Below, piece by piece: positions 1 through 6,681 of a DNA stretch of 9,511 bases (within the stretch, counting starts at the first letter, position 1; the number at the start of each line of letters is the position of its first letter). Location of the stretch: NCBI GenBank assembly GCA_017483985.1, contig JAFUUB010000108.1:1-9511 (forward strand), written 5' to 3'. The position numbers were made by a program, and so were the translations under genes. This stretch comes from Bacteroidales bacterium (GTDB taxonomy: Bacteria > Bacteroidota > Bacteroidia > Bacteroidales > UBA932). The notes beneath the pieces are model-generated. The model saw only the letters and a list, made by a program, of their open reading frames with translations, made no database searches and was not told the origin of the DNA.

Positions 1-116
1 TCGATGTCAGCGTGGGTGTCCAGGTAGACGGGGCCGTTGCTGCCGGAAGGTTTAGGGGTGCAGGAGATGGCGCAAAGGGCGGTAATCCCTGCGAGTACAC
101 GGTGAAGTCTTTTCAT
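1..116 (-). CDS. N-terminus of a lipoprotein, probably GH3 beta-glucosidase (partial)
   Basis: Only the first 38 codons are present; the gene runs off the left edge. The start ATG shares its A with the TAA of the upstream gene (TAATG), which fixes the start and suggests translational coupling. Residues 1-18 form a lipoprotein signal peptide (KR at 2-3, hydrophobic core, A-I-S before Cys19). The residues after Cys19 are TPKPSG, with no acidic run, so there is no visible surface-export signal. The mature part then reads PVYLDTHADI at 29-38. In Bacteroidota GH3 enzymes a phrase of this kind (P-x-Y-x-D then a short acidic stretch leading to R-V-x-D-L-L) commonly opens the catalytic domain, so GH3 is my best guess. 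A GH3 exo-beta-glucosidase would release glucose from oligosaccharides made by the hydrolases upstream. The lipoprotein call is well supported; the GH3 call rests on about ten residues. Confidence 0.6.
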   Translation of the reverse strand, partial: MKRLHRVLAGITALCAISCTPKPSGSNGPVYLDTHADI

Positions 117-118
117 TA
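114..118 (-). promoter_or_regulatory. TAATG stop-start overlap (translational coupling)
   Basis: The TAA stop of the GH158-like gene (118-116) and the ATG of the next lipoprotein gene (116-114) share one base. The upstream context is AT-rich (GTAAAATAATG) with no Shine-Dalgarno. Such an overlap usually means that ribosomes ending the first gene re-initiate on the second, which would tie the two products together in amount. Confidence 0.7.
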
Positions 119-1384
119 TTTTACGAGTATCGGTAGATTGGTAGCGGATGCATATCCCGTGCCATCGAGGGCATACAGGTATACACGATAGGCACCCGGT
201 TCGTCAATTTTCAGGTTCAGGGTCGGTTTTGAGGTCGTGACAACCTCCCCGACGCGGTCCGGACGCGGCTCATAGGCGCCGCCCGTCGCGGTGATGGTGG
301 CTTCCTTGAGGACTTCCCAGACATAGGTCAGCTTCTTGTTCTCACGGTCCTTGACGGCCGCCTTGACCTTGATCTTCTTGCCGGCGGTGAAGGTCGGGTC
401 CTGGAGGACGGACTTCCCGCCTGCCGTCATCGAAGAGATGAGCGGAGCGGTCTGGGACGGCTCCTTGCCGGTCCAGACGCGTTCCATGCCTTCCACCGTG
501 GCGGCTTTCTCGCCCTTGAGCGGGAGGCCTTCGACGTTGGATTCGGTGAACATGCAGAACCAGGTCGGGGTGCGCTCTTCCTTCTGGCCCCACAGGAAGA
601 CGAAGGAACCTACGCAGGCCGGGTCGGACTGGATGATGTTGTAACGCTCCTCATAGCAGAGGCGCTTCTCTTCGCTGGACTGCTCGATCGGGGCGCCCCA
701 GGCGGTCTTCTTGCACTCCCACCAGCCGGTCGGGCCCCATTCGGTGACCAGGTACGGTCCCTTCCAGTCGGATTTTTCGACCATGTTGCGGAGGGATTGG
801 ATGCCGCCGTAGCAGTTGATGCCGACAAAGTCCAGGGACGGGCAGTATTTGGCTACCTGGTTGAGGCTCTTCTGGTTGTAGGTAATGACCGTGGAGGTTG
901 CATGGCGCTTGTCGATGCTCTTGATGATCTCGGAGAGTTCGTTGACGAATTCCCAGGCGAGGCCCGGGGTGTCTCCGTTCAGTTCGATCTCATTGCCGAT
1001 GCCCCACATGATGATGTTCTTGTCATCCTTGAAGGCTTCGGCGAGTTCGCGGACCTCCTTGCGGAGCCGGTTCTTGTACTCTTCGTTCTGGTACATCTTC
1101 GGATCCTTGGTCAGTCCGATGCCCTGCATGATGTACATGCCGTTGGCGCGGGCCTGCTCCAAGGTACGCTGCACCCCGGCGACATTGCCGCTCCAGGTCC
1201 GGCAGGCGTTGGCGCCCGCGGCCTTGGCGACGTCCATCTTGTTGGTACCGCCTACGCCTTTGATGTAGGTGGGCTGGCCGTCGATGAGGAGTTCCCAACC
1301 GCCGGCGTTACGCTGGAATTTCACCTGCGCGGACGCAGCCGCGCAGATGAGAATACACAGGATAGAAAATACAACCTTTTTCAT
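116..1384 (-). CDS. Secreted clan GH-A glycoside hydrolase, GH158-like (putative endo-beta-1,3-glucanase)
   Basis: The 422-aa protein starts at MKKVVF: this gives a classic type I signal peptide (KK, hydrophobic core, cleavage after A-A-S-A near residue 19) and lies 10 bp after the previous stop. Upstream in-frame starts, up to 1456, would add residues inside the preceding gene and bury the signal peptide, so I reject them. Residues about 30-305 form a GH2_C/GH-A type TIM barrel: GIGNE puts the acid/base at Glu132 and LVTEWGP puts the nucleophile at Glu215, with GINCYGG at 188-194 and FLWGQ at 263-267 as barrel strand ends. Residues about 311-422 form an Ig-like beta-sandwich. This barrel plus Ig layout, the length, and the 83-residue spacing of the two glutamates match what I recall for the Bacteroides GH158 beta-1,3-glucanase (E137/E220). 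A GH2-like or other GH-A specificity remains possible. It probably acts in the periplasm or outside the cell, endo-cleaving a beta-glucan before the putative GH3 encoded next. Confidence 0.75.
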   Translation of the reverse strand: MKKVVFSILCILICAAASAQVKFQRNAGGWELLIDGQPTYIKGVGGTNKMDVAKAAGANACRTWSGNVAGVQRTLEQARANGMYIMQGIGLTKDPKMYQNEEYKNRLRKEVRELAEAFKDDKNIIMWGIGNEIELNGDTPGLAWEFVNELSEIIKSIDKRHATSTVITYNQKSLNQVAKYCPSLDFVGINCYGGIQSLRNMVEKSDWKGPYLVTEWGPTGWWECKKTAWGAPIEQSSEEKRLCYEERYNIIQSDPACVGSFVFLWGQKEERTPTWFCMFTESNVEGLPLKGEKAATVEGMERVWTGKEPSQTAPLISSMTAGGKSVLQDPTFTAGKKIKVKAAVKDRENKKLTYVWEVLKEATITATGGAYEPRPDRVGEVVTTSKPTLNLKIDEPGAYRVYLYALDGTGYASATNLPILVK

Positions 1385-1394
1385 TATCAATTCT

Positions 1395-3374
1395 TTATTC
1401 ATTCCACAGATCCGGAACACTGCCATGACCCCGGGTGTTGCGGGCCCGCTCGGCATACGGGACTTTCGTCCCGGAGTGCACGTCGAAGAGGACCTTGGCG
1501 GTCTCCATCATGGCCTCGACCTGCTCCTTGTACGGACGGTCGGTCACGTCGATCAGACCGCAGTTGTAGTTCTCACCGTCGCCGCGGCCGGACATCGGCT
1601 GGTCGCACCACTGGAAGTAGCCGGTACCGACCAGGGCCGGATGGGCATAGGCGTTCTCGGTGTAGTAGCGGTAGGCGACGCCGCGCTGCTGCTGGTCTTC
1701 CACCTGCCAGAGCGACTGGGCCAGGCCGTGGTCCACGGTGCCGAAGTGGTATTCGCCGATGATCATCGGCAGGTCCATGATCTCCATGGCGCGGTCCATC
1801 ATCGAGGCCAGCGGCACTTCCATGTAGCAGTTGAAGCTGAACACGTCGAATGCGGTGGCGCAAGCCTTCAGGACATCTTCGCCCACGCCGTCCGGGTCGC
1901 CGAAGCGGATGCCCATGTTCAGGTGGTTCGGATCGTATTTCTTGAAGATGCGGTTGACATCATGCAGGAAGATATCGAAGCTGTTGACGATGAAGGCGCG
2001 GCGGTTGGCCTCGGTGTCGCCGTTCTTGGCCAGGTAGGCCTTGAGTTCCTTCTGGATCGGGCGCTCCGGTCCGTCGAGGATCAGCTGGCAGAGGCGGACC
2101 TCTTCGTTGAGCCAGGCCGGCTCGTTGGCGACGAAGTAACCGATCAGCCAGGGGTTCTTGAGGTTGCGCTGGACGGTGGCGGAGATGCTGCGCTCCAGGC
2201 CCTGGATGTAGTCCGGGCGGTAGATGTCGCACAGGCCCATCAGGTCGCGTTCCATGCCGAGGCCGCCCATCTGGAGGATAAAGGCCTTTCGGTTCATGCC
2301 GTAAATTTCGGCGCTGGACCAGTTGGCGATGGTGTTCAGGCCCCACTTGTCCATGCGGTTGATGACCATTTCGCGGGCTTTCTCACGGAAGTTCTCGCCA
2401 TAGCGGCGGTACTGGTTCCACATGCCGAAGTTCGGCTGGGGACGGCGCTGCGGCATGCCCGGACGGGCCTGGGCATTGGCCGGACGCGGCGAGAGGATGT
2501 TCATGACCTCGTCGGAAGGAACCTCCTTGTACATGTTCGGGCGCTTGTCATAGTCCCGGAGTTCGCCGCCGTTGCCATAGTTGACACAGTCGACACCGAC
2601 CGACAGGAAGAGGTAGCCTTCCGGGTCGACGAGCCACCAGCGGCCGTCGATCTTTTCGGTGCGGAAATAGCCGGTTGCCTTGACCTGTTTCTGCTTGTAG
2701 CCGCCGTACTTGGAGTAATTGTAGGCATCGGTGGAGACCGGTTCGGCCTCTTCCGCACGCCAGTCGGCTTCGAGGTCGGCCAGCGAGTGGGCCTTGCCCG
2801 GCCATTCTACCAGGTTGGATTGTCCGAACTCGTCGAAGGCGGGGATTTCTTCCATATAGACGTCACCCGGATCTTCGACAGCCAGTTCGATGTTGCGGAT
2901 CTCGATCGACGGAGTGCCGATGGCCCGGCGGATGCGGACACCGACGGAGTCGACCCCGTGCAGGGGACCGCGCTTGCCGCCCAGGTTGATCCAGCCCGTG
3001 TAGCGGGCATGGTTGAAGGTGGCGGCCAGGTCGTGGGCGGGATCCGGCAGCTGGGTGAAGTATTTCAGCGGAATGGCGAGCCGGTTCCAGGCGTTCGGGA
3101 CATAGCTCATGACGCGGAGCTCATTGTAGCCCCAGTCGGTGGTGAAGCCGAGCTGGAAGCGCTGGGCCGTCCCGATCTTGTACTCAAGGATGACGAAATT
3201 GTAGTCGTCCCAGTCGGCGGGCAGGTTCGGGTTGATGTCCTTGATGGCGAACTTGGTGCCGGACATTTCCTTGCTGCCGTCGAAGGTGAACTGGGCCTTC
3301 TTCGGGCCGCACCCTGCCACCAGGAGCAGGGCTGCGGTCAAAGCGATGAATATACGTTTCATGGTATGGGTCAT
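1395..3374 (-). CDS. Clan GH-A lipoprotein, GH50 (beta-agarase)-like glycoside hydrolase
   Basis: This is a 659-aa protein. The ATG at 3374 overlaps the previous gene's TGA (ATGA); a second ATG at 3362 (MKRIFIALT) is an equally plausible start. The signal peptide ends in the lipobox V-A-G-Cys22 followed by GPKK, so it is a lipoprotein with no acidic surface-export signal. Residues about 25-170 look like a jelly-roll, carbohydrate-binding-like domain (WDDYNFVILEYKIG, then NAWNRLAIPL, ending VEDPGD). Residues about 230-630 form the TIM barrel: KIDGRWWLVDPEGYLFLSVG at 241-260 is the characteristic entry, Asn417-Glu418 in GYFVANEPAW is the expected acid/base, and Glu541 in IIGEYHFG is the expected nucleophile; GTGYFQWCDQP at 583-593 is the last barrel strand. 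Both catalytic glutamates are present, so it should be active. The GYF-x-x-NE and GE(F/Y)HFG motifs are those of GH50 agarases and relatives. The substrate need not be agarose: related proteins occur in many terrestrial and gut Bacteroidota. A Pro/Arg/Gln-rich insert lies at 295-317. Confidence 0.75.
   Translation of the reverse strand: MTHTMKRIFIALTAALLLVAGCGPKKAQFTFDGSKEMSGTKFAIKDINPNLPADWDDYNFVILEYKIGTAQRFQLGFTTDWGYNELRVMSYVPNAWNRLAIPLKYFTQLPDPAHDLAATFNHARYTGWINLGGKRGPLHGVDSVGVRIRRAIGTPSIEIRNIELAVEDPGDVYMEEIPAFDEFGQSNLVEWPGKAHSLADLEADWRAEEAEPVSTDAYNYSKYGGYKQKQVKATGYFRTEKIDGRWWLVDPEGYLFLSVGVDCVNYGNGGELRDYDKRPNMYKEVPSDEVMNILSPRPANAQARPGMPQRRPQPNFGMWNQYRRYGENFREKAREMVINRMDKWGLNTIANWSSAEIYGMNRKAFILQMGGLGMERDLMGLCDIYRPDYIQGLERSISATVQRNLKNPWLIGYFVANEPAWLNEEVRLCQLILDGPERPIQKELKAYLAKNGDTEANRRAFIVNSFDIFLHDVNRIFKKYDPNHLNMGIRFGDPDGVGEDVLKACATAFDVFSFNCYMEVPLASMMDRAMEIMDLPMIIGEYHFGTVDHGLAQSLWQVEDQQQRGVAYRYYTENAYAHPALVGTGYFQWCDQPMSGRGDGENYNCGLIDVTDRPYKEQVEAMMETAKVLFDVHSGTKVPYAERARNTRGHGSVPDLWNE
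2424..2492 (-). other. Pro/Arg/Gln-rich low-complexity insert in the GH50-like enzyme
   Basis: Residues 295-317 of the GH50-like protein (SPRPANAQARPGMPQRRPQ, then PNFG) are low in hydrophobic residues and rich in P, R and Q. The insert sits between the early barrel strand with NYGNGGELRDYD and the helix with REKAREMVINR, so it is probably a flexible surface loop on the barrel. A similar insert occurs in the beta-helix protein two genes upstream (8074-8169). Confidence 0.55.
3371..3374 (-). promoter_or_regulatory. ATGA start-stop overlap (translational coupling)
   Basis: The ATG of the GH50-like gene (3374-3372) overlaps the TGA stop of the DUF5107-TPR gene (3373-3371). No Shine-Dalgarno precedes it. 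This 4-bp overlap is the usual sign of coupled translation. It holds only if the 3374 start is used rather than the in-frame ATG at 3362. Confidence 0.65.
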
Positions 3375-6300
3375 TTGATGGAATCAAGCATCTTCTTCGC
3401 CCAGATGTTGCCGGAGTTCAGCTCAAGGGCTTTGCTGAGGTGCTGCTTGGCGGCAGCCTTGTCGCCGAGGCCGAGGTAACCCAGGCCGGCGGTCATTTCG
3501 TTCTGGGCCTGGCGGGCGGCGTTGGTGACGCGGCCGCCGAACTGGCCGTTGATGACGTTGCCTTCATTGGCGGAGGCGGTCATGCCGCGGAAGGTCTCCT
3601 GGGCGGCAGCCGTTTCGCCGAGGGCCTGCTGGGCCAGACCGGTCCAGTACTCATACTGGCGGTCGGCGCCGCTGCCCCGTTCAACATCCTGGACGGCCTT
3701 GGTGAAGAACTCCTTGGCACCGGCGGCGTCCCCGGCTTTCTGGCGGGCGAGGCCGGCCAGGTAGTACAGCTGGGAGAACTGGGCGCGGCCATACAGGCCG
3801 ACCGGATAGTCGAGGGCTTTCTGGATGACGTCCTTGGCCTGTTTACCCCGGTTCTTCTGGAGCAGGTCCCAAGCCTTGAGGGCGTAGCTGTTGAGGTAGT
3901 CGGACTGCTTCTCGCGGGCACCTTCGGATTCGACGATGTCGTTGTTGTCGAGCAGGTTCAGGGCCTCGTCATACTTGCCGTTCTCCACGGCGCGGGTGAT
4001 CAGGCGGAGGAGGGTCTCATAGTGCTTGACCGCGGTCTTGCGGTTGGCGATGAGGAAGTCGTATTTCTCCTTGGCGCTCTTGCCGTTGAGGTCGTTGATG
4101 ACGTCGGTCTCAAACAGCAGGCGCGGGTCGTCGGCGTTGCAGGAGACGGCCTTGCGGATGCTCTCGAGCGCCTTCGGATAGTCGCGGTCAATGTCGCGGT
4201 AGGCGAGGGCGAGGTTGCGGTGGACGATGTAGAAGGTCGGATCCAGGTCGCGGGAAGTCTCCCACAGGCTGACGGCCTCGGCCGGATTGTGCTCATAGCG
4301 GAGGTTGCCCAGGTAGTACGGAGCCTTGGCGTCCTTCGGATCGGCGGCGATGGCATGGCGGAGCATGTCGGCCTCTTCCGGACGGAACGGGTAGCAGTAG
4401 TTGTGCGGGGCCAGGGAGCCCTTCTTGTACCAGGCAGCGGCGGCATCCTTGTCACCGGTCATTTCGGCGCAGTAACCCAGGGCGTAGAAGACCATCGGGT
4501 AGGTGCAGCCCTTGTCGGCGATGCGTTTGACGACATCAGAAGCTTCCGGATAGGCGCCGGCGTTGATGTAGTACGAGGCCAGTTCGAGGTAGGCCTGGGG
4601 ATCATCGCGCATCCAGCGGTCCAGTTCGGCTTGGTTGCCGCGGCCGAGGATACCGAGTTCGTTCAGGGCCATGTGGTCGATCTTGTGCTTGCCGAGGACT
4701 TCCTGCAGGAAGGCGGCAGCTTCGGCGTTACGGCCCATCTTGCGGAGGATGAAGCCCTTGAGGTTCAGGGAAATCAGGTTCTCGGTATTGGTGGAGATAC
4801 TGCGCTCGACGTGGTCGAGGGCGTTCTCCCAATCCTCGCGCTCGCAGTCGATCTGGGCGAGCTGGAGGTAGGAGGCGGTGTGCCAGTCGGCATCCCAGGA
4901 GGCACGGTAGAGCATGTCATAGGCCTCTTCGATGCGGCCCAGGTGGCGGAGCGTCAGGCCGAGGTAGTAGAGGGATTCGCAGTCGCGCGGACGGGTGTAA
5001 CGCATGGTGACGCGTTCGACGGCCTTGCGGAAATAGGCTTCGGCCTTTTCCCAGTTCTGGTCCTTGTAGGCCATCAGGCCGAGCTGGTTGTTGACCTGGG
5101 CGTTGCCCGGGTCGCGGCGGAGGGCTTCCTCGAAGTACGGCATCGGATCCATCGTGCTGTGGAACTGGTCGATGCGCAGGCCGGTGAGGTAGAGTTCCTC
5201 GACGCTTTCGATCTCGGCGGGCTGCTTGTAGGAGGTCAGCGGCTCGGGACGGTCATAGTCCGGCTCCGGATGCTCGGCGGGAGCATAGTGGTAGAGCAGT
5301 TCGCCGTTGTCGGCATACAGGAGGATGTCCAGGTCCTGCTCCTTGGTGCCGGCGGGCAGGGTCACGTCGACCTTGCGCGGCTCGGCCGGGCTGATGGATA
5401 TCGTGCGGGTGAAGACTTCCTTGCCGCCGGCGGTCACGCTCAGGCGCGCGGCCTTGTGGGCGCGGGTGGTGTTCAGGCGGACATCGAGCCTGGTGCCGTC
5501 CAGGAAGTAGTTCATCGCACCGGCGCGGTTGGCGTAGATCAGGCCGTCCAGGTCGCGGATCGGGAACCAGACCATGGTACCCTTCTTGGTCTCATACGGC
5601 TGGAGCCAGCTGTAGTCCGGCTGGTTGTCGGTATAGAAACCGGCCATCAGTTCGATGTAGCGGCCGGAATCGTCGGTCAGGCCTTCGTTGGTCTTCAGGC
5701 CGCTCGGGTTGTTGCCGTCGGCCCAGTATTTCATGCCCGGGCTGACATAGTGGTTGCCCACCCATGCGGTACCGGCTTTCAGGCGGTGGTCATAGCCGCC
5801 GAAATAGTCCTCGCGCGGATCCCAGGAGAAGAAGGATACGGAGGTCTCGGTGTTGACCCAGCGGCTGATATCCAGGCCGGTGTAGTTGTGGCGGTTGAAA
5901 TAGCTGTCAGCGATCGGCCAGGAGGTCATGCTGTTCTTGCCGTGGTAGGTGACGTATTTCACGCTCGGCGGGAAGATGACCTGGTAGTTCTCGTCGCAGC
6001 GCACGGCCGGGTTGGCCCAGAACAGGAAGGAGTTGGTCACTTCCGTGGGGTTGCGCGGGACGATGGTCATCTCGACGAGGGAGGCGTCCGGCCATACGGT
6101 GTAGCCGATCAGCACGTTGGCGCGCTGGAGCCGTTCCTGGGAGTTGATCCAGACAGTCTGGCTGCCGTCCTCATGCTTCTCGATGACATATTCCATGTTC
6201 TCGACGGTGGTCGGACCGTGGTGGTGGGGATAGCCCCAGGCCAGGGAACCGGACCGCCAGTTGCCCACCATACCGATCAGGGACGGTTTGACGACGGCGT

Positions 6301-6655
6301 TGTGGTAGAACCAGTTGTAGCCGTTGGTCTTGTCATAGGCATAATAGATACGGCCACCCTGCTGCGGGGCGATGGCCATGCGGACGTAGTCGTTCTCGAC
6401 AAATACCATGTCGTAGTCGACGTCCTGCTTGTTCATGGTCAGGCCGTTGTCGAAGGCATACGGATACATGCGGCGCTGGACGCCCTGGTGGTTGGCGCCC
6501 TCGTAGAAGCGGGGCATCGGATTCGGGGCGGTCGGGACATAGGTCGGAATCGTTTCGGTACCTTCGGTAACCTTCAGCTGGGCGGAAGCCCCCTGGGAAA
6601 ATCCCAGGAGAAGGGCTCCCGCGCAGAGAAGGGATAGGAACATTCGGTTGTCCAT
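3371..6655 (-). CDS. Secreted DUF5107 domain protein with long TPR array
   Basis: This is a 1094-aa protein. Residues 1-25 form a type I signal peptide (Arg4, core LSLLCAGALLLG, cleavage after A-S-A25); a second ATG at codon 5 would still leave the core, but Arg4 favours the first. Residues about 50-375 match DUF5107, a beta-sandwich related to galactose mutarotases: ENDYVRMAIAPQQGGRIYYA at 87-106, GYPHHHG at 141-147, and an aromatic-rich stretch to WFPIRDLDG at 363-371. A small beta domain follows (about 385-460). Residues about 485-1094 are helical TPR-type repeats, seen for example at 521-545, 627-650, 722-745, 811-836, 963-987 and 1056-1080, each with the pattern L-G, aromatic, then A-x-x-x-(F/Y)-x-K-A. 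Proteins of this architecture are common in Bacteroidota polysaccharide loci, but I know of no proven activity. The front half could bind or hydrolyse a sugar, and the TPR half could hold partner enzymes in the periplasm; both are inference. It is preceded by a 26-bp gap and overlaps the next gene by 4 bp. Confidence 0.85.
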   Translation of the reverse strand: MDNRMFLSLLCAGALLLGFSQGASAQLKVTEGTETIPTYVPTAPNPMPRFYEGANHQGVQRRMYPYAFDNGLTMNKQDVDYDMVFVENDYVRMAIAPQQGGRIYYAYDKTNGYNWFYHNAVVKPSLIGMVGNWRSGSLAWGYPHHHGPTTVENMEYVIEKHEDGSQTVWINSQERLQRANVLIGYTVWPDASLVEMTIVPRNPTEVTNSFLFWANPAVRCDENYQVIFPPSVKYVTYHGKNSMTSWPIADSYFNRHNYTGLDISRWVNTETSVSFFSWDPREDYFGGYDHRLKAGTAWVGNHYVSPGMKYWADGNNPSGLKTNEGLTDDSGRYIELMAGFYTDNQPDYSWLQPYETKKGTMVWFPIRDLDGLIYANRAGAMNYFLDGTRLDVRLNTTRAHKAARLSVTAGGKEVFTRTISISPAEPRKVDVTLPAGTKEQDLDILLYADNGELLYHYAPAEHPEPDYDRPEPLTSYKQPAEIESVEELYLTGLRIDQFHSTMDPMPYFEEALRRDPGNAQVNNQLGLMAYKDQNWEKAEAYFRKAVERVTMRYTRPRDCESLYYLGLTLRHLGRIEEAYDMLYRASWDADWHTASYLQLAQIDCEREDWENALDHVERSISTNTENLISLNLKGFILRKMGRNAEAAAFLQEVLGKHKIDHMALNELGILGRGNQAELDRWMRDDPQAYLELASYYINAGAYPEASDVVKRIADKGCTYPMVFYALGYCAEMTGDKDAAAAWYKKGSLAPHNYCYPFRPEEADMLRHAIAADPKDAKAPYYLGNLRYEHNPAEAVSLWETSRDLDPTFYIVHRNLALAYRDIDRDYPKALESIRKAVSCNADDPRLLFETDVINDLNGKSAKEKYDFLIANRKTAVKHYETLLRLITRAVENGKYDEALNLLDNNDIVESEGAREKQSDYLNSYALKAWDLLQKNRGKQAKDVIQKALDYPVGLYGRAQFSQLYYLAGLARQKAGDAAGAKEFFTKAVQDVERGSGADRQYEYWTGLAQQALGETAAAQETFRGMTASANEGNVINGQFGGRVTNAARQAQNEMTAGLGYLGLGDKAAAKQHLSKALELNSGNIWAKKMLDSIK

Positions 6656-6681
6656 ATCAGTGGTGGTGTTATCGGTTGTAT
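6656..6681 (-). other. 26-bp intergenic gap, no visible signal
   Basis: This is the longest gap in the window. It reads ACAACCGATAACACCACCACTGAT plus flanking bases on the minus strand; it has no purine-rich Shine-Dalgarno, no inverted repeat and no Bacteroidota -7/-33 promoter pattern, so the two flanking genes are best read as one transcript. Confidence 0.6.

Noticed and set aside
1385..1456. Earlier start (1456 or 1402) for the GH158-like gene
   Set aside because: It would place up to 24 extra residues inside the preceding gene and ahead of a complete signal peptide that begins naturally at 1384.
797..1762. 321-codon open frame on the plus strand
   Set aside because: It is antisense to the GH158-like gene in the same phase, then runs into an Arg/Ser-rich nonsense frame across the next gene.
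1269..3479. 736-codon open frame on the plus strand
   Set aside because: It has the same codon-on-codon antisense phase to the GH50-like gene, the same V/G/D-rich composition and no domain; it follows from the lack of TTA/CTA/TCA codons in the sense gene.
3440..6637. 1065-codon open frame on the plus strand as a real gene
   Set aside because: It is codon-on-codon antisense to a gene with a clear signal peptide, DUF5107 and TPR repeats; its translation is a monotonous V/G/A/L/D mixture with no recognisable domain.
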